Assembly (NCBI GenBank): GCA_964609625.1
Contig: CAZSRS010000014.1
Location: forward strand, 33,315 to 97,314
Origin: G963674665 sp964609625
GTDB taxonomy: Bacteria; Desulfobacterota; Desulfovibrionia; Desulfovibrionales; Desulfovibrionaceae
Direction: 5' to 3'
Length of the DNA: 64,000 bases
In this document: positions 36,766-46,782 of the stretch, in pieces
How positions within the stretch are numbered: the first letter of the stretch is position 1
Layout: each line of letters starts with the position of its first letter
Position numbers and translations under genes: made by a program
The notes under the pieces: model-generated
Told to the model about the DNA's origin: nothing
What the model saw: the letters and a program-made list of their open reading frames with translations, nothing else
Database searches by the model: none

Positions 36766-38765
36766 GCACGGGGACATCGACGATTCGCCTGCGCGCCATC
36801 CTCGCGGGGCTCGTGCTCGGCCTGCTGCTCTGCGTGGCCGCTCCCTACAATAATGCCTACCTGGACAACACGCCCCTGGGCGGCGGACACTTCCCCCTAG
36901 CCCCTTTCTGCATCACGGCTTGGCTCTTCGTCATCTCGGCCCTGACCGCCCGGCTGCTGCGGGGTAAAACCTTGTTCAACGGCCTGGAGATCATGGTCGT
37001 CTGGCTGATGATGGTCCTGGGCACGGCCATTGGCTGGAGCGGACTGGTGCAGACGTTCTTCGTCAACATCACCGCGCCGCTGTACTTTGCCAAGGACGCC
37101 TATGAATGGACCCAGGAACTGCGCCCCCTGCTGCCCGAGTCCTGGTACCCGCGGGACGCCGCGGCCGTGGAGACCCTGTACTCCGGACTGGACGGGGGGC
37201 GGGAGCTTGCCTGGACCGAAGTGTTCGGCCGCATCCCCTGGGGCGTGTGGCTGCCCCCATTGCTGTTGTGGGGCGGATTCATTCTGCTCTGTTACGGTAT
37301 CATGCTTTGCCTGGTGAATCTCTTCGGCCGGCAGTGGGTGGTCAACGAGCGGGTGAACTTCCCCCTGTTGCAGGTGCCCAAGCTCATGGCCGAGAGTATG
37401 GATTCCGGGGATATAGGCAGCCTGCTCAGGGACCGTTACCTGCTTACGGGTATGTTTTTGGCCATGGCCCTGCAAACCGTGAACGGCCTGCACCACCACT
37501 ACCCCTCCATGCCGCTGATCCCCACGGAAATCCTCGCTGGCGGGTATTTTCCCAAGTTCGGGCTGTTCTCGGGTTTCTACCACTTGAAGATCTACATCGT
37601 GCCGGCCTTCATCGGCTTCGCCTTCCTGACCACCAGGCAGATATCCTTCAGCTTCTGGTTTTTCCACCTCGGCGCGTTGTTGCTTTTCGGGATATTGGCA
37701 GTGTTCGGCATGCAGTATCCCGAGGCGGCCATGGGCGTGACCTTCGGGCCGCTGTTGGCGCGCCCCGAAGAGGCCCAGGGCATCGGCGCCTACTTGGTGT
37801 TCTTCGTCTTCCTGCTCTGGCTGGCGCGTTTTCATCTGGCCGAGGCCGTGCGCCGTGCCTTTGGCGGTAAAACGGCCAGGGCACTCAACGACGCCACCGA
37901 GAGCCACGCCGAATGGGTTCCGGCTTCCTGGGCCTTCTGGGGGCTGGTGATGGGCTTCGCGGCCATGATCTGGTTCTGCCTGCATTTCGGCATGCCGTTC
38001 TGGGGCGCGCTCCTGGTGCCGCTGCTCTTCTTCATGGTCCTGCTGGTGGTCAGCCGCATCGTCTGCCAGGGCGGACTGCCGTACTTCACCATCACAGCCG
38101 CGCCCACGGACGGGCTCACGGGCCTGTTCGGCTCGCGTTTTCTGGGGCAGACCGGCCTGCTTGCCGCGGTGGTGCTGCAGAAGGTGATGTTCCTGGACGT
38201 GCGTGAAGCGGTCATGCCCTCGCTGTTCCACGGGGCCAAGATCGGGGAGCGGGCGCGCAACCAGCGATTGCTGCTGCTGGCCCTGGCCTTGATCCTGGTG
38301 ACGGCACTGGCCGCGGCCTTCGTGACCATGCTCTACATGGGGCACAAGTACGGACTGCGGCAGTTCAAGATGGACTGGGCCACCCAGTCCACCCTGGCGG
38401 TGTACGAGAACGCCCAGAGGATGCTGGACGCGCCCACCGGCCCCAATGCCTGGGTCATCGGCTTCGCCGGCATGGGCGCGGTGGTCATGCTCGTGTTGGT
38501 CTTCCTCTACTACCGCTACAGCTGGTGGCCCATCCACCCCATCGGCTATCTCGCGGCATACGGCTTTGGCATGCGCATTCTCTGGTTCAGCTTTCTGGTG
38601 GGGTGGCTCTGCAACCACCTGAGCCTGCATTACGGCGGCACCGCGCTTTTCCGCAGGATGCGGCTGTTGTTCATCGGCCTGATCGTGGGCGACTTTCTCA
38701 TGGGCGGCATCTGGGGATTGGCGGGGCTGTTCGAGGGTTCGAGCTACCGCATTTTTCCGATTTAA
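36762..38765 (+). CDS. Large polytopic membrane protein (DUF6785/OPT-like)
   Basis: Integral membrane protein of 667 residues with about 12-14 helices and no signal peptide. It resembles the poorly characterised DUF6785/DUF6784 proteins that are distantly like oligopeptide transporters. Typical features are N-terminal YNNAYLDNTPLGGGHFPLAPF and the segment NERVNFPLLQVPKLMAES in a cytoplasmic loop. ATG 36762 overlaps the preceding FtsX fusion as ATGA. The second protein of the same general type lies 30 nt downstream, so a heteromeric unit is possible. Function is unknown. Confidence 0.75.
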   Translation: MSTGTSTIRLRAILAGLVLGLLLCVAAPYNNAYLDNTPLGGGHFPLAPFCITAWLFVISALTARLLRGKTLFNGLEIMVVWLMMVLGTAIGWSGLVQTFFVNITAPLYFAKDAYEWTQELRPLLPESWYPRDAAAVETLYSGLDGGRELAWTEVFGRIPWGVWLPPLLLWGGFILLCYGIMLCLVNLFGRQWVVNERVNFPLLQVPKLMAESMDSGDIGSLLRDRYLLTGMFLAMALQTVNGLHHHYPSMPLIPTEILAGGYFPKFGLFSGFYHLKIYIVPAFIGFAFLTTRQISFSFWFFHLGALLLFGILAVFGMQYPEAAMGVTFGPLLARPEEAQGIGAYLVFFVFLLWLARFHLAEAVRRAFGGKTARALNDATESHAEWVPASWAFWGLVMGFAAMIWFCLHFGMPFWGALLVPLLFFMVLLVVSRIVCQGGLPYFTITAAPTDGLTGLFGSRFLGQTGLLAAVVLQKVMFLDVREAVMPSLFHGAKIGERARNQRLLLLALALILVTALAAAFVTMLYMGHKYGLRQFKMDWATQSTLAVYENAQRMLDAPTGPNAWVIGFAGMGAVVMLVLVFLYYRYSWWPIHPIGYLAAYGFGMRILWFSFLVGWLCNHLSLHYGGTALFRRMRLLFIGLIVGDFLMGGIWGLAGLFEGSSYRIFPI

Positions 38766-38795
38766 CCGGCACTCAAGCACACCGCGCGGGTCAGC

Positions 38796-40757
38796 ATGTA
38801 CGACGACAAGGAACTCAACGAATATAGAAACCTCCTCAAGCCGCCTGAGCGGTTCGAGGAGGGCTTCGACTGGAAGACCATCATCGGCGCCATATTCATC
38901 GGGTTCCTGATGATGCCGGGCAGCATGTACCTGCAGCTGGTCATCGGCCAGGGCATCGGCCCGGCAGCGCGCTGGGTCACCATCATCCTCTTCGCCGAGA
39001 TCGCCAAGCGCTCCTATACGGAACTGAAGCAGCAGGAGATCTTCCTGCTGTATTACATGGCGGGCGCGGCCCTGGCCTCGCCGTTCCAGGGGCTGCTCTG
39101 GAATCAATACCTGGTGCAGTCCGATGCGGCCAGGATGCTGGGGCTGGCCGAGTACATCCCCTACTGGGTGGCTCCGGCCGCGGGCACGGAATCCATGCTC
39201 GAACGCACTTTCCTGCACCGCGACTGGCTGATCCCCATCCTGCTGATCTTCGGCGCCCAGCTCATCCAACGGGTGGACCACTTCGGCCTGGGCTACACGC
39301 TCTACAGGCTGACCTCGGACGTGGAAAAACTGCCCTTTCCCATGGCACCCGTGGGCGCCCTGGGCACCATGGCCCTGGCCGAGAGCACCGAGGACAAGAA
39401 GACCGGCTGGAAATGGCGGGTGTTTTCCATCGGCGGGGTCATCGGCATCGTCTTCGGCGGCATCTACGTGGTGCTCCCGGCCTTGTCCGGGCTATTGCTC
39501 ACCGAGCCCATCCGGCTGATCCCCATCCCCTGGATCGAACTGACCCGGCACACCGAGGACCTCCTGCCGGCCGTGGCCACCGGCCTCCAACTGGACCTGG
39601 GCCTGATCTTCATCGGCATGGTCCTGCCGTTCTGGGCCGTCATCGGCGGTCTCGTGGGCCTGATCATCACCTTTGCCGCCAACCCCGTGCTCTACGAGTA
39701 CGGCATCCTGCACCGCTGGCACAGGGGCATGGAGACCGTGGAAACGGTCTTCGCCAACAACTTCGACTTCTACATGAGCTTCGGCATCGGCCTGGGCCTG
39801 TCCATCGCGGTCATCGGCATCTGGCAGGTGGTGCGTTCCTTCCGCAGGGCCGGCGGCGGGCACAAGCTCGATTTCAGCCTGCTGTTCAACCCACCCAAGG
39901 GGCGCGGCGACATCAATCTTTGGATATCCATCTCCATATATTTCTTCTCCACCATCGCCTACATCCTTTTTTGCGTGTGGCTGGTGCCGAACTTCCCCTG
40001 GCTGTTCTTCGCGGCCTACGGCTTCCTCTACACCCCGCTGATCTCCTACGTCTCGGCACGCATGGAGGGCGTGGCCGGCCAGTTCGTGAGCCTGCCGCTG
40101 GTGCGCGAGGCCAGCTTTATCGCCGGGGCCAAGTACTTCGGCTACAACGGCATCGAGATCTGGTACGCACCCATCCCGATACACAACTACGGCGAGGCCA
40201 CTGTGCAGTTCCGGCAGATCGAACTCACGGGCACGAGCCTGCGCGGGATCATCAAGGCAGAGATCGTGGTCTTTCCCGTGGTGGTCATCGCCTCGCTGCT
40301 CTTCTCACAGTTCCTCTGGCGACTCGCCCCCATACCCTCGTCGGCCTACCCCTATGCGCAGAAGCTCTGGCATCTCCAGGCGCTGAACACACTGCTGATG
40401 CAGACCTCCACCCTGGAGGGCAACTCGCTGTTCTACCAGGCGCTCAACGGCATCTACGTCGGCGCGGGCATGTTCTTTGGCCTGGGCGCCTACGCCGTCC
40501 TGGCCATGTTCGGCCTGCCGGTGCTGTTGATCTACGGTGTGGTGCGCGGCCTGGGGCAGAGCACGCCCCACGGCATGATCCTGGAGGTCTTCGGTGCCCT
40601 GCTGGGGCGGTTCTACTTCCACAAGAAGTACGGCGCCATGTGGCGGCAATACGCGCCGGTGCTGCTGGCGGGCTTTTCCTGCGGCATGGGCCTGGCCGGT
40701 ATGTTCGCCATGGGCTGCACCCTGATCATGAAATCCCTGGGGCGGCTGGCGTATTGA
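38796..40757 (+). CDS. Large polytopic membrane protein, paralogue type of the preceding gene
   Basis: Integral membrane protein of 653 residues with many helices. It shares the layout of the upstream protein: an early FLMMPGSMYLQLVIGQGIGPAARW helix and a cytoplasmic loop with YRLTSDVEKLPFPMAPVGALG, comparable with the NFPLLQVPKLMAE loop of its neighbour. OPT-like or DUF6785-related is the best label. It ends the five-gene operon; the next gene is convergent, with 103 nt between that hold no clear terminator. Confidence 0.75.
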   Translation: MYDDKELNEYRNLLKPPERFEEGFDWKTIIGAIFIGFLMMPGSMYLQLVIGQGIGPAARWVTIILFAEIAKRSYTELKQQEIFLLYYMAGAALASPFQGLLWNQYLVQSDAARMLGLAEYIPYWVAPAAGTESMLERTFLHRDWLIPILLIFGAQLIQRVDHFGLGYTLYRLTSDVEKLPFPMAPVGALGTMALAESTEDKKTGWKWRVFSIGGVIGIVFGGIYVVLPALSGLLLTEPIRLIPIPWIELTRHTEDLLPAVATGLQLDLGLIFIGMVLPFWAVIGGLVGLIITFAANPVLYEYGILHRWHRGMETVETVFANNFDFYMSFGIGLGLSIAVIGIWQVVRSFRRAGGGHKLDFSLLFNPPKGRGDINLWISISIYFFSTIAYILFCVWLVPNFPWLFFAAYGFLYTPLISYVSARMEGVAGQFVSLPLVREASFIAGAKYFGYNGIEIWYAPIPIHNYGEATVQFRQIELTGTSLRGIIKAEIVVFPVVVIASLLFSQFLWRLAPIPSSAYPYAQKLWHLQALNTLLMQTSTLEGNSLFYQALNGIYVGAGMFFGLGAYAVLAMFGLPVLLIYGVVRGLGQSTPHGMILEVFGALLGRFYFHKKYGAMWRQYAPVLLAGFSCGMGLAGMFAMGCTLIMKSLGRLAY

Positions 40758-40860
40758 GATCTACGTCAAAGGCCGTATCGGTCTGGCGGGAGGGGAAGAT
40801 GGAGTGAGGTGGAGATCGAGCAACCTGCTTTGATAAGAACATGCCAGTTGTAAGGTTTCC

Positions 40861-41886
40861 TCACTTCCCCACCTGCCCCACCTCGAATCCCTTTTGCCGC
40901 AGCAGAGTCGGGATGCCCGTTGGCCCCACCAGGTGGCCGGCGCCCACCACCACGAACACCGGCCTGCTCCCACGCAGATAGCCCGCGATCACCTCCGCCA
41001 TATTGGCGTTGCGCTCGTCGAAAAGCTTGACGCCGAACTCCTTGAACTCGGGGCGGCGGTTGATTTCCTCGAAGATCAGCTCGTGCATGGCCTTGGCGTC
41101 CCCGCGCTGCCAGATGGCGCTGATCTGTCCCAGCAGGTCGTCCTGGCGCTCCAGCTCCAGCAGGGAGTAGTAGAGGAACAGGTCCGGGTCCTTGGCCGAG
41201 GCGTCGGCCAGGATCTGCAGGGTGTCCTCCATGCGCTCCAGTTCCAGGACCTCAAGACCAGCGCTCCGAGCCTTGAGCAGGAAATGGCGGTCGATGCCCT
41301 GGTTCTGGTTGTAACCCAGCTTTTGGAACTGCAAGCTCTGCAACTGCATGGCCACGAGCCAGGGTTGCATGCGCATGAACAGGGGATTGGCACCCCCGAG
41401 CTTGCGCAGGAGGTCCATGGTGCGTGGGGAGATGTGGTTTTCCAGGGAGTCGTTCTCGGGATACATGCCCAACCGCGTGACCAAGGCCTGCAACTGCGCC
41501 TCCTTGCCGTCCACGTCAGATTCCACGGCCAGGGCCTTGCTCCGGGCAAAGGCGTCCTGAAAGCGTTGGTCTAGAGGGTAGAGGCCCTCCCTGGCGTAGT
41601 GCAACGAGCCCAGGATGTGTACCTCGGAGCTTGAGGAAGAAGCTTTCCACATGAATATTGGTCCCTTGCCCGATGGGCCGGAGTCAGACTTTATCTCCGC
41701 GGGTGCGCGTTTCTTGCGGGGCGCGTCGGGCTCTTCCGTTGCGCCTGGTGGCGGTTTGCTGGAAAAGTGCAGTACGCCCTTGTCGTCCTTCCAGCTGTGT
41801 ACCTTGGCCACCGTGGGCGCGTGCAGGGCGAGGACCGCCGAACAGAGGAGGCCAAGGGCGAGGAGCAACAGCGTGAAACGTCGCAT
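40861..41886 (-). CDS. TraB/GumN family protein with N-terminal DUF4124 segment
   Basis: Exported protein of 341 residues. A signal peptide (about 1-22) is followed by a DUF4124-like stretch (HSWKDDKGVLHFSSKPPPG) and a TraB/GumN (ChaN-like) domain. That domain has the two hallmark motifs, HILGSLHYA at the start and VVVGAGHLVGPTGIP near the end. The family is putatively a metal-dependent protease (Tiki-like), not proven for bacterial members. AGGAG lies 9 nt before ATG 41886. It lies just downstream of lgt-plsY in the opposite reading order, as a separate gene on the same strand. Confidence 0.88.
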   Translation of the reverse strand: MRRFTLLLLALGLLCSAVLALHAPTVAKVHSWKDDKGVLHFSSKPPPGATEEPDAPRKKRAPAEIKSDSGPSGKGPIFMWKASSSSSEVHILGSLHYAREGLYPLDQRFQDAFARSKALAVESDVDGKEAQLQALVTRLGMYPENDSLENHISPRTMDLLRKLGGANPLFMRMQPWLVAMQLQSLQFQKLGYNQNQGIDRHFLLKARSAGLEVLELERMEDTLQILADASAKDPDLFLYYSLLELERQDDLLGQISAIWQRGDAKAMHELIFEEINRRPEFKEFGVKLFDERNANMAEVIAGYLRGSRPVFVVVGAGHLVGPTGIPTLLRQKGFEVGQVGK

Positions 41887-41911
41887 GGGGAATGACTCCT
41901 GGACAACAGGT

Positions 41912-42727
41912 TCATGCCGGCGGCGGTTTTCTCCTGTAGGCTCGGATCAGGAAACCCGCTCCCAGCAGGATCATGGGCAGGCAGAGCACCTGCCCCATGG
42001 TCAGCCAGTCGAATGCCAAGTAGCCGAGCTGGGCGTCGGGTTCCCGAACGAATTCCACGGTGAAGCGGAACGCACCGTAGAGTAGCAGGAACAGGCCGAT
42101 GACCGCCAGCTTGGGCCGGGGTTTGGAGGAGTATATCCAAAGTACCGCGAAGAGCACCAGGCCTTCGAGTGCGGCCTCGTACAGCTGCGACGGGTGGCGC
42201 GGCAACAGGCCGGCATCCGGCGCGGGAAAGACCATGCCCAGGGGCGAGTCCGTGACCTTGCCCCAGAGTTCGGCGTTGGTGAAGTTGCCGAGGCGGCCGA
42301 AGAACAGGCCCGGCGGCGCCAGGGGCGCAACGAAGTCCGCCACCTCTCCCACGCTCTTGCCGTGCCGGCGCATGAACCACCAGGCAGCGGCCAGCAATCC
42401 CAGCAGCCCGCCGTGGAAGGACATGCCTCCTTCGTTGATCATGAAGATCGACAAGGGGTGGGAGAGGAAGTAGTCGAGGTTGTAGAACAGGACGTAGCCG
42501 ATGCGCGCCCCGAGGATCAACCCCACCACGCAGTAAGTGATCAGGTCGTCCACCTGGGTGCTGGACCAGTTCGGATAGGGGGCTCCAGGGAGGTGCGAGC
42601 GTGCGGCGCGCCGGCGCGCCAGCAGCCAGCCGGCCAGGAAGCCCAGCAGGTACATCATGCCATACCAGCGGACCTTGACCACGCCCAGGTCCAGGAGCAC
42701 GGGGTCGATGTTCGGATAGGCGAGCAT
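41912..42727 (-). CDS. lgt: Prolipoprotein diacylglyceryl transferase
   Basis: Inner-membrane enzyme that transfers diacylglycerol from phosphatidylglycerol to the lipobox cysteine of lipoproteins. The product has 271 residues and about seven helices. The Lgt signature FFGRLGNFTNAELWGK and the early VRWYGMMYLLGFLAGW are intact. It begins 4 nt after the plsY stop, so both membrane lipid enzymes are probably co-expressed. TssJ in this window is one predicted substrate. Confidence 0.96.
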   Translation of the reverse strand: MLAYPNIDPVLLDLGVVKVRWYGMMYLLGFLAGWLLARRRAARSHLPGAPYPNWSSTQVDDLITYCVVGLILGARIGYVLFYNLDYFLSHPLSIFMINEGGMSFHGGLLGLLAAAWWFMRRHGKSVGEVADFVAPLAPPGLFFGRLGNFTNAELWGKVTDSPLGMVFPAPDAGLLPRHPSQLYEAALEGLVLFAVLWIYSSKPRPKLAVIGLFLLLYGAFRFTVEFVREPDAQLGYLAFDWLTMGQVLCLPMILLGAGFLIRAYRRKPPPA

Positions 42728-42730
42728 GGC

Positions 42731-43324
42731 TCAGGACTGGTCCTTTTTCCGGCGCCAGGGGTTTTCCTCGCCACGGGCCAGGCGCTGGATGTTCTCCCGA
42801 TGCCGCCAGAAGATCAGGAGCATGACCGCCAGGCCAAGGGGTGCGTAGGCGGCCTGCCCCCCGACGAGCAGCAGCAGGAACATGGCCGTGACCAGGCCCA
42901 TGGAGGCCACGGACATGAATCCCGTGCCCAGCATCAAGCCCAGATGCACCAGCAGGGCCAGTATCACCATGCCCCAGGCGATGGGCAGGTATACGCCGAT
43001 GGTCGTGGCCACGCCCTTGCCACCCTTGAATTTCAGGTACACGGGGTAGCAGTGCCCCAGGAGCACGGCAAAGGCCACCAGGCTGACCTGCAGCGGAGAG
43101 CCGCCGTACTGCAGGGCGATGCTCACGGGCACGACGCCCTTGAGTACGTCCAGGACAAGGGTCAGAATGCCCAGGGACATGCCGCATTCGCGCCCCACGT
43201 TGGTAGCGCCCAGGTTACCGCTGCCGCATGTCCGGGGGTCCTTGCCAGCCAGGGTCCTGCCCACGATCAGGCCGAAGGGCACGGCCCCCAGCAAGTAGCC
43301 GAAGGCGATCATTAGCACGGTCAT
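42731..43324 (-). CDS. plsY: Acyl-phosphate glycerol-3-phosphate acyltransferase PlsY
   Basis: Inner-membrane enzyme that makes lysophosphatidate from acyl-phosphate and glycerol-3-phosphate. The product has 197 residues and five helices. Conserved segments are SGNLGATNVGRECG near residue 36, KFKGGKGVATTIG near 100 and RHRENIQRLARGEE near the C-terminus, all part of the PlsY active site. A strong AAGGAGG precedes ATG 43324. It is followed by lgt after 3 nt. Confidence 0.96.
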   Translation of the reverse strand: MTVLMIAFGYLLGAVPFGLIVGRTLAGKDPRTCGSGNLGATNVGRECGMSLGILTLVLDVLKGVVPVSIALQYGGSPLQVSLVAFAVLLGHCYPVYLKFKGGKGVATTIGVYLPIAWGMVILALLVHLGLMLGTGFMSVASMGLVTAMFLLLLVGGQAAYAPLGLAVMLLIFWRHRENIQRLARGEENPWRRKKDQS

Positions 43325-43352
43325 CCAGGAACCTCCTTCACCCTAGGTGTTA

Positions 43353-45500
43353 TCAGCTCGATGCGGCCGCACCGCTGTCAGGGGGCGGGCAACTCTCTTC
43401 TTCCAGGGCCTCGAGCACATGCACGTCGTTGTTCAGGGGGTCGATCTTGCCCAAACGAACGCATAGCCGCTGCCCCGGTATGAGCTTTTCGCTGAACAGC
43501 CCCCTGGGGCCGCGGACAAAGAGTTGCTCGCGCGGCAATGAGAGAAACACATACTGGGGGCCTTCGTCCACCACTATGGCTTGGTGGCGCGCTTCCTTGC
43601 CCAGGTGCTTGAAATACAGCAGCTTCCAGTACCTGGGGCGGAAGCGTTGGATCCTGCCCACCAGTTCCAGCCGTGCGGAGAGGAAGGGCAGCAGTGATTC
43701 CAGAGTCGATTGGTCGAACCGCGGCTCCCGCCCCTCGAGTAGATGCTGCACCTGGAGTATGTTCAGGAAGTCGGGGTAGCGTCGGAGCGGGGAAGAGATA
43801 GGGCTGTAGGCCGGCACTCCGAGACTGGCGTGGGGGCGCGGCGAGGGTTCGAGCACGGCGCTGCTGAGGTTCTTGACCACCTGATGCACCTCGTGGGGCG
43901 CGCTCCAGACTCCCGAGGCGCTCTTGGGCAGGGCGATGTCCTGGGTGCGGTGCAGCAGGGGCAGGCCCTGCTCCTTGGCCCAGAGGGCCACGGCGTTGTT
44001 GGCCAGGATCATGAATTCGCTGACCAGTAACTGCGAGCGGGGCGTCTCGGGTTTGAGGTCGAAGTCCACTCGGGTCTCTTCGCCCTGCCCCGTGAGCACG
44101 ATCTCGGGTTCCTGGCGCTCGATGATCACCGCGCCTCGATCCAGACGGGTCTGTCTGAGTCTCTCGGCCAGTTGCCAAGCCTGGGCGAGCATGGCGCCGT
44201 GTTCTGCCTCCCCGCCGTCAAGGAACGCCTGGATGGCTGCCTCGGCCGCGTTGTAGCTCACGTTCTCCCGCACCCGGACCCAGGCCGACTTCGGGGTGCG
44301 ATGGCGCAGGGCCACATGCGCGGACTCGTCCTCGGCCAGGGTCATTTCGAGCACCAGGGCGGGGCGGTCGCGCCCCTGTAGAAGACTGAACAACTCCAGC
44401 CCCAACGCCTCGGGCAGCATGTGACTGTCGCCTTCGGGAAGGTAGACGCTGGAAGCGCGCTGGGCCACGGCCTTGCCCAAGGGGCTGTCCAGGTCCCAGC
44501 CCAGAGTGGGGCGCGCCAGGGCAAGACGCAGGAGCCAGCCGCCCTGGGGCAGAAGCTCCAGATGGAAGGCGTCGTCCACGTCGCGGGTGGTCTCGGAGTC
44601 CACCGAGATGAAGGGCACGGGCTCCGGTTCCTGCCGCGCCTCCTGGACGCGTTGCTCCAGGGCCTGGATCTCGGCCTGGTGCGCGACGCTCCAGGTGTCG
44701 CCGGGGGCATAGTCGGCCTGATCGTAGAGGTAGTTGTGGTGGGGGGGGAGAATACCCCAGAGCTGGGCAAGTTGCAGCTCGAGGTTGGGGACTTCGGGCA
44801 GCCCCTTGCGCACCAGTTTCCAGACTTGTTCGCTGTCCTGATCCTCGGGGTTGGCGATGCGGGAGAGCAGCAGTTGCTTGAGCTTTTCCGCCAAGAGGGG
44901 GTCGCCCAGAGCGGGCGGTGGTGCGCCGGAGTTTCTGGTTTGCCAGAGTGTGTCGAAGAAGTCGCGGCCCATGCCGCTGAGGCGCTCGCGTTCGAGCAGT
45001 GCCTCGCGCTCTCTGAGGCGGATTTCGACCTTTTCCCTGGGGTGGATGATGAAGTCCGGGGGCTGGAACTTGAAGTGGGTCTTGCATTCGAGCATGACCC
45101 TGCCCATGGCCGCGAGGGCCTCGATGTCCCGGGCCTGCTCCCTGTCCCAGATGAGTTCGGCGAACCAGCGCAGGCTGGCCTTTTCCACCTCGCCCTGGGC
45201 CAGTTCCCAGATTTCCATGGGATCGATCATCCGCTCCAGGGCTTGTCGGCGCTCCTGATGGGCGTGGAGGGTCTCGATGATCCGCTCCCTGCTGTGCTCC
45301 CCACGGTAGAGAGGGCCGGTCCAGGCGAGAATGCGCGCGGCGGGCAGCTTGATCTCGCGGCGGTTGATGGTCAGCAGCCTGAGTCGACTGTTCTGCTCCT
45401 CCAGGACCCAGGCCAGTTGCGGCCTGTCGCCCTGCATAAACTCCACCACGCAGCCGGGCAAGGCCGGCGCCATATTCTGATTGTCTGATTTCAGGGGCAT
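43353..45500 (-). CDS. RNase II-family (RNB) exoribonuclease
   Basis: Exoribonuclease of 715 residues. The RNB catalytic centre is seen as FISVDSETTRDVDDAFHLE, with the Asp residues that bind the metal in RNase II and R. The N-terminal 250 residues are not a typical cold-shock pair, and a C-terminal S1-like barrel (LFVRGPRGLFSEKLIPGQRL) is short. Similar diverged RNB proteins occur in cyanobacteria and delta-proteobacteria. ATG 45500 begins 7 nt after the transformylase stop without its own ribosome site, so coupling is likely. Confidence 0.9.
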   Translation of the reverse strand: MPLKSDNQNMAPALPGCVVEFMQGDRPQLAWVLEEQNSRLRLLTINRREIKLPAARILAWTGPLYRGEHSRERIIETLHAHQERRQALERMIDPMEIWELAQGEVEKASLRWFAELIWDREQARDIEALAAMGRVMLECKTHFKFQPPDFIIHPREKVEIRLREREALLERERLSGMGRDFFDTLWQTRNSGAPPPALGDPLLAEKLKQLLLSRIANPEDQDSEQVWKLVRKGLPEVPNLELQLAQLWGILPPHHNYLYDQADYAPGDTWSVAHQAEIQALEQRVQEARQEPEPVPFISVDSETTRDVDDAFHLELLPQGGWLLRLALARPTLGWDLDSPLGKAVAQRASSVYLPEGDSHMLPEALGLELFSLLQGRDRPALVLEMTLAEDESAHVALRHRTPKSAWVRVRENVSYNAAEAAIQAFLDGGEAEHGAMLAQAWQLAERLRQTRLDRGAVIIERQEPEIVLTGQGEETRVDFDLKPETPRSQLLVSEFMILANNAVALWAKEQGLPLLHRTQDIALPKSASGVWSAPHEVHQVVKNLSSAVLEPSPRPHASLGVPAYSPISSPLRRYPDFLNILQVQHLLEGREPRFDQSTLESLLPFLSARLELVGRIQRFRPRYWKLLYFKHLGKEARHQAIVVDEGPQYVFLSLPREQLFVRGPRGLFSEKLIPGQRLCVRLGKIDPLNNDVHVLEALEEESCPPPDSGAAASS

Positions 45501-45507
45501 GCGGGGC

Positions 45508-46782
45508 TCAGTGTCTGAAGGAGCGTTGACCGGTGAAGACCATGGCCACCTGCGGCACGGTCTGGTTCACGGCCTGGATGACCTCGAGGTCGCGGATGGA
45601 GCCTCCGGGCTGGGCAATGGCCGTAACGCCCTGGGCAATAGCGGCGTCCACGCCGTCGCGGAAGGGGAAGAAGCCGTCGGACACGAGCACGGTGCCGCTT
45701 AGTCCGCCCTTGGCCTGGGCGGTGCGTGCCTCGATGTCCTGGAGGATGTCGCGATAGTTCGGGTCGCTGCCGGCCTTGGCCTTGAGTTCGTACAGGGAGA
45801 GCTTGTGCTCGGTGAAGGCCAGTCTGTCGGCATACTTGGTGTAGGCCTTGTGCACGGCGATCTCCACGCAGCCCACGCGGTCCTGCTCGCCGGTGCCGAT
45901 GCTCACGGTGGCGCCGTCCCTGGCGAAGATCACCGAGTTGGAGGTCACGCCGGCCTCCACGGCCCAGGCAAAGAGCAGGTCCTCGGCCTCCCTGGGCGTG
46001 GGAGTGCGCGCGCAGACCGTGACGCCGTCCTTTTCCGCGCAGGCGGGCAGGAAGTCCTCGCTGGAGAGGATGAGGTTACGGAAGGAGAACTGGGCGATGA
46101 TGCCGCCGTCCAGCAGGGATTTGAGTTCCAGGAAGGGCTCGCCCACCAGGGAGGACAGGTCGGCCAGGCCCGGCAGCTGGAGGATGCGCAGGTTCCTGCT
46201 CTTCTGGCGTAGCAGGTCCAGGGCGCCGGCCTCGTAGTCGGGCGCCGCCACCACCTCGAAATAGGCCTGGGTCAGGAGCCTAGCCGCTTCTGCGTTAAGT
46301 GTGCGGTTGAGCACCACGGTGCCGCCGAACGCGGCGATGCGGTCCCCCCAAAAGGCCTTGTCTATGGCTTGGGCCGGGGAATCGCCCCAGGCCGCGCCGC
46401 AGGGATTGTTGTGCTTGAGAATCACGCAGGCGGGTTTTACCGCGAGGTACTGCAGGATGTTGGCGCCGTTGTCCACGTCGGTGAGGTTGATCTTGCCCGG
46501 ATGTTTGCCGGCCTGGAGCATCTGCGCCTCGGTCATGGCCGCGGTGAGCCCCGAGGTGGGGGGGCGCAGTCGCACGCCGTCGATCTCCAGGTCTCCCCGC
46601 ACCAGGGTGTAGAGCGCGGCGGGTTGGTCCGGGTTCTCGCCGTAGCGCAGGCCACGACGTTCTCCGTCGATGGTCCAGGTACGCTTTTCGAAGCGCAGTT
46701 CCTGGTCGCCCAGGATGATGCGCATGTCTTCGGGAAAGGGGTCCTTTTGCAGGGTCTTGTAAATTTTCTTCAAATCGCTCAT
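45508..46782 (-). CDS. purH: AICAR transformylase (PurH C-terminal activity only)
   Basis: Formylates AICAR to FAICAR with 10-formyl-THF in purine synthesis. The 424-residue product has the AICARFT motifs LRYGENPDQPAAL and LKHNNPCGAA, the Lys-His pair of the latter being catalytic. The N-terminal MGS-like IMP cyclohydrolase domain of bifunctional PurH is absent, so ring closure must be done by another protein. ATG 46782 (MSDLKKIYK) follows GGAG by 7 nt; the open frame upstream to 46947 is not used. purA lies 2 kb away. Confidence 0.92.
   Translation of the reverse strand: MSDLKKIYKTLQKDPFPEDMRIILGDQELRFEKRTWTIDGERRGLRYGENPDQPAALYTLVRGDLEIDGVRLRPPTSGLTAAMTEAQMLQAGKHPGKINLTDVDNGANILQYLAVKPACVILKHNNPCGAAWGDSPAQAIDKAFWGDRIAAFGGTVVLNRTLNAEAARLLTQAYFEVVAAPDYEAGALDLLRQKSRNLRILQLPGLADLSSLVGEPFLELKSLLDGGIIAQFSFRNLILSSEDFLPACAEKDGVTVCARTPTPREAEDLLFAWAVEAGVTSNSVIFARDGATVSIGTGEQDRVGCVEIAVHKAYTKYADRLAFTEHKLSLYELKAKAGSDPNYRDILQDIEARTAQAKGGLSGTVLVSDGFFPFRDGVDAAIAQGVTAIAQPGGSIRDLEVIQAVNQTVPQVAMVFTGQRSFRH

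Noticed and set aside
36897..39281. 794-codon open frame antisense to the two polytopic membrane proteins
   Set aside because: His/Gln-rich shadow of transmembrane codons; spans two genes.
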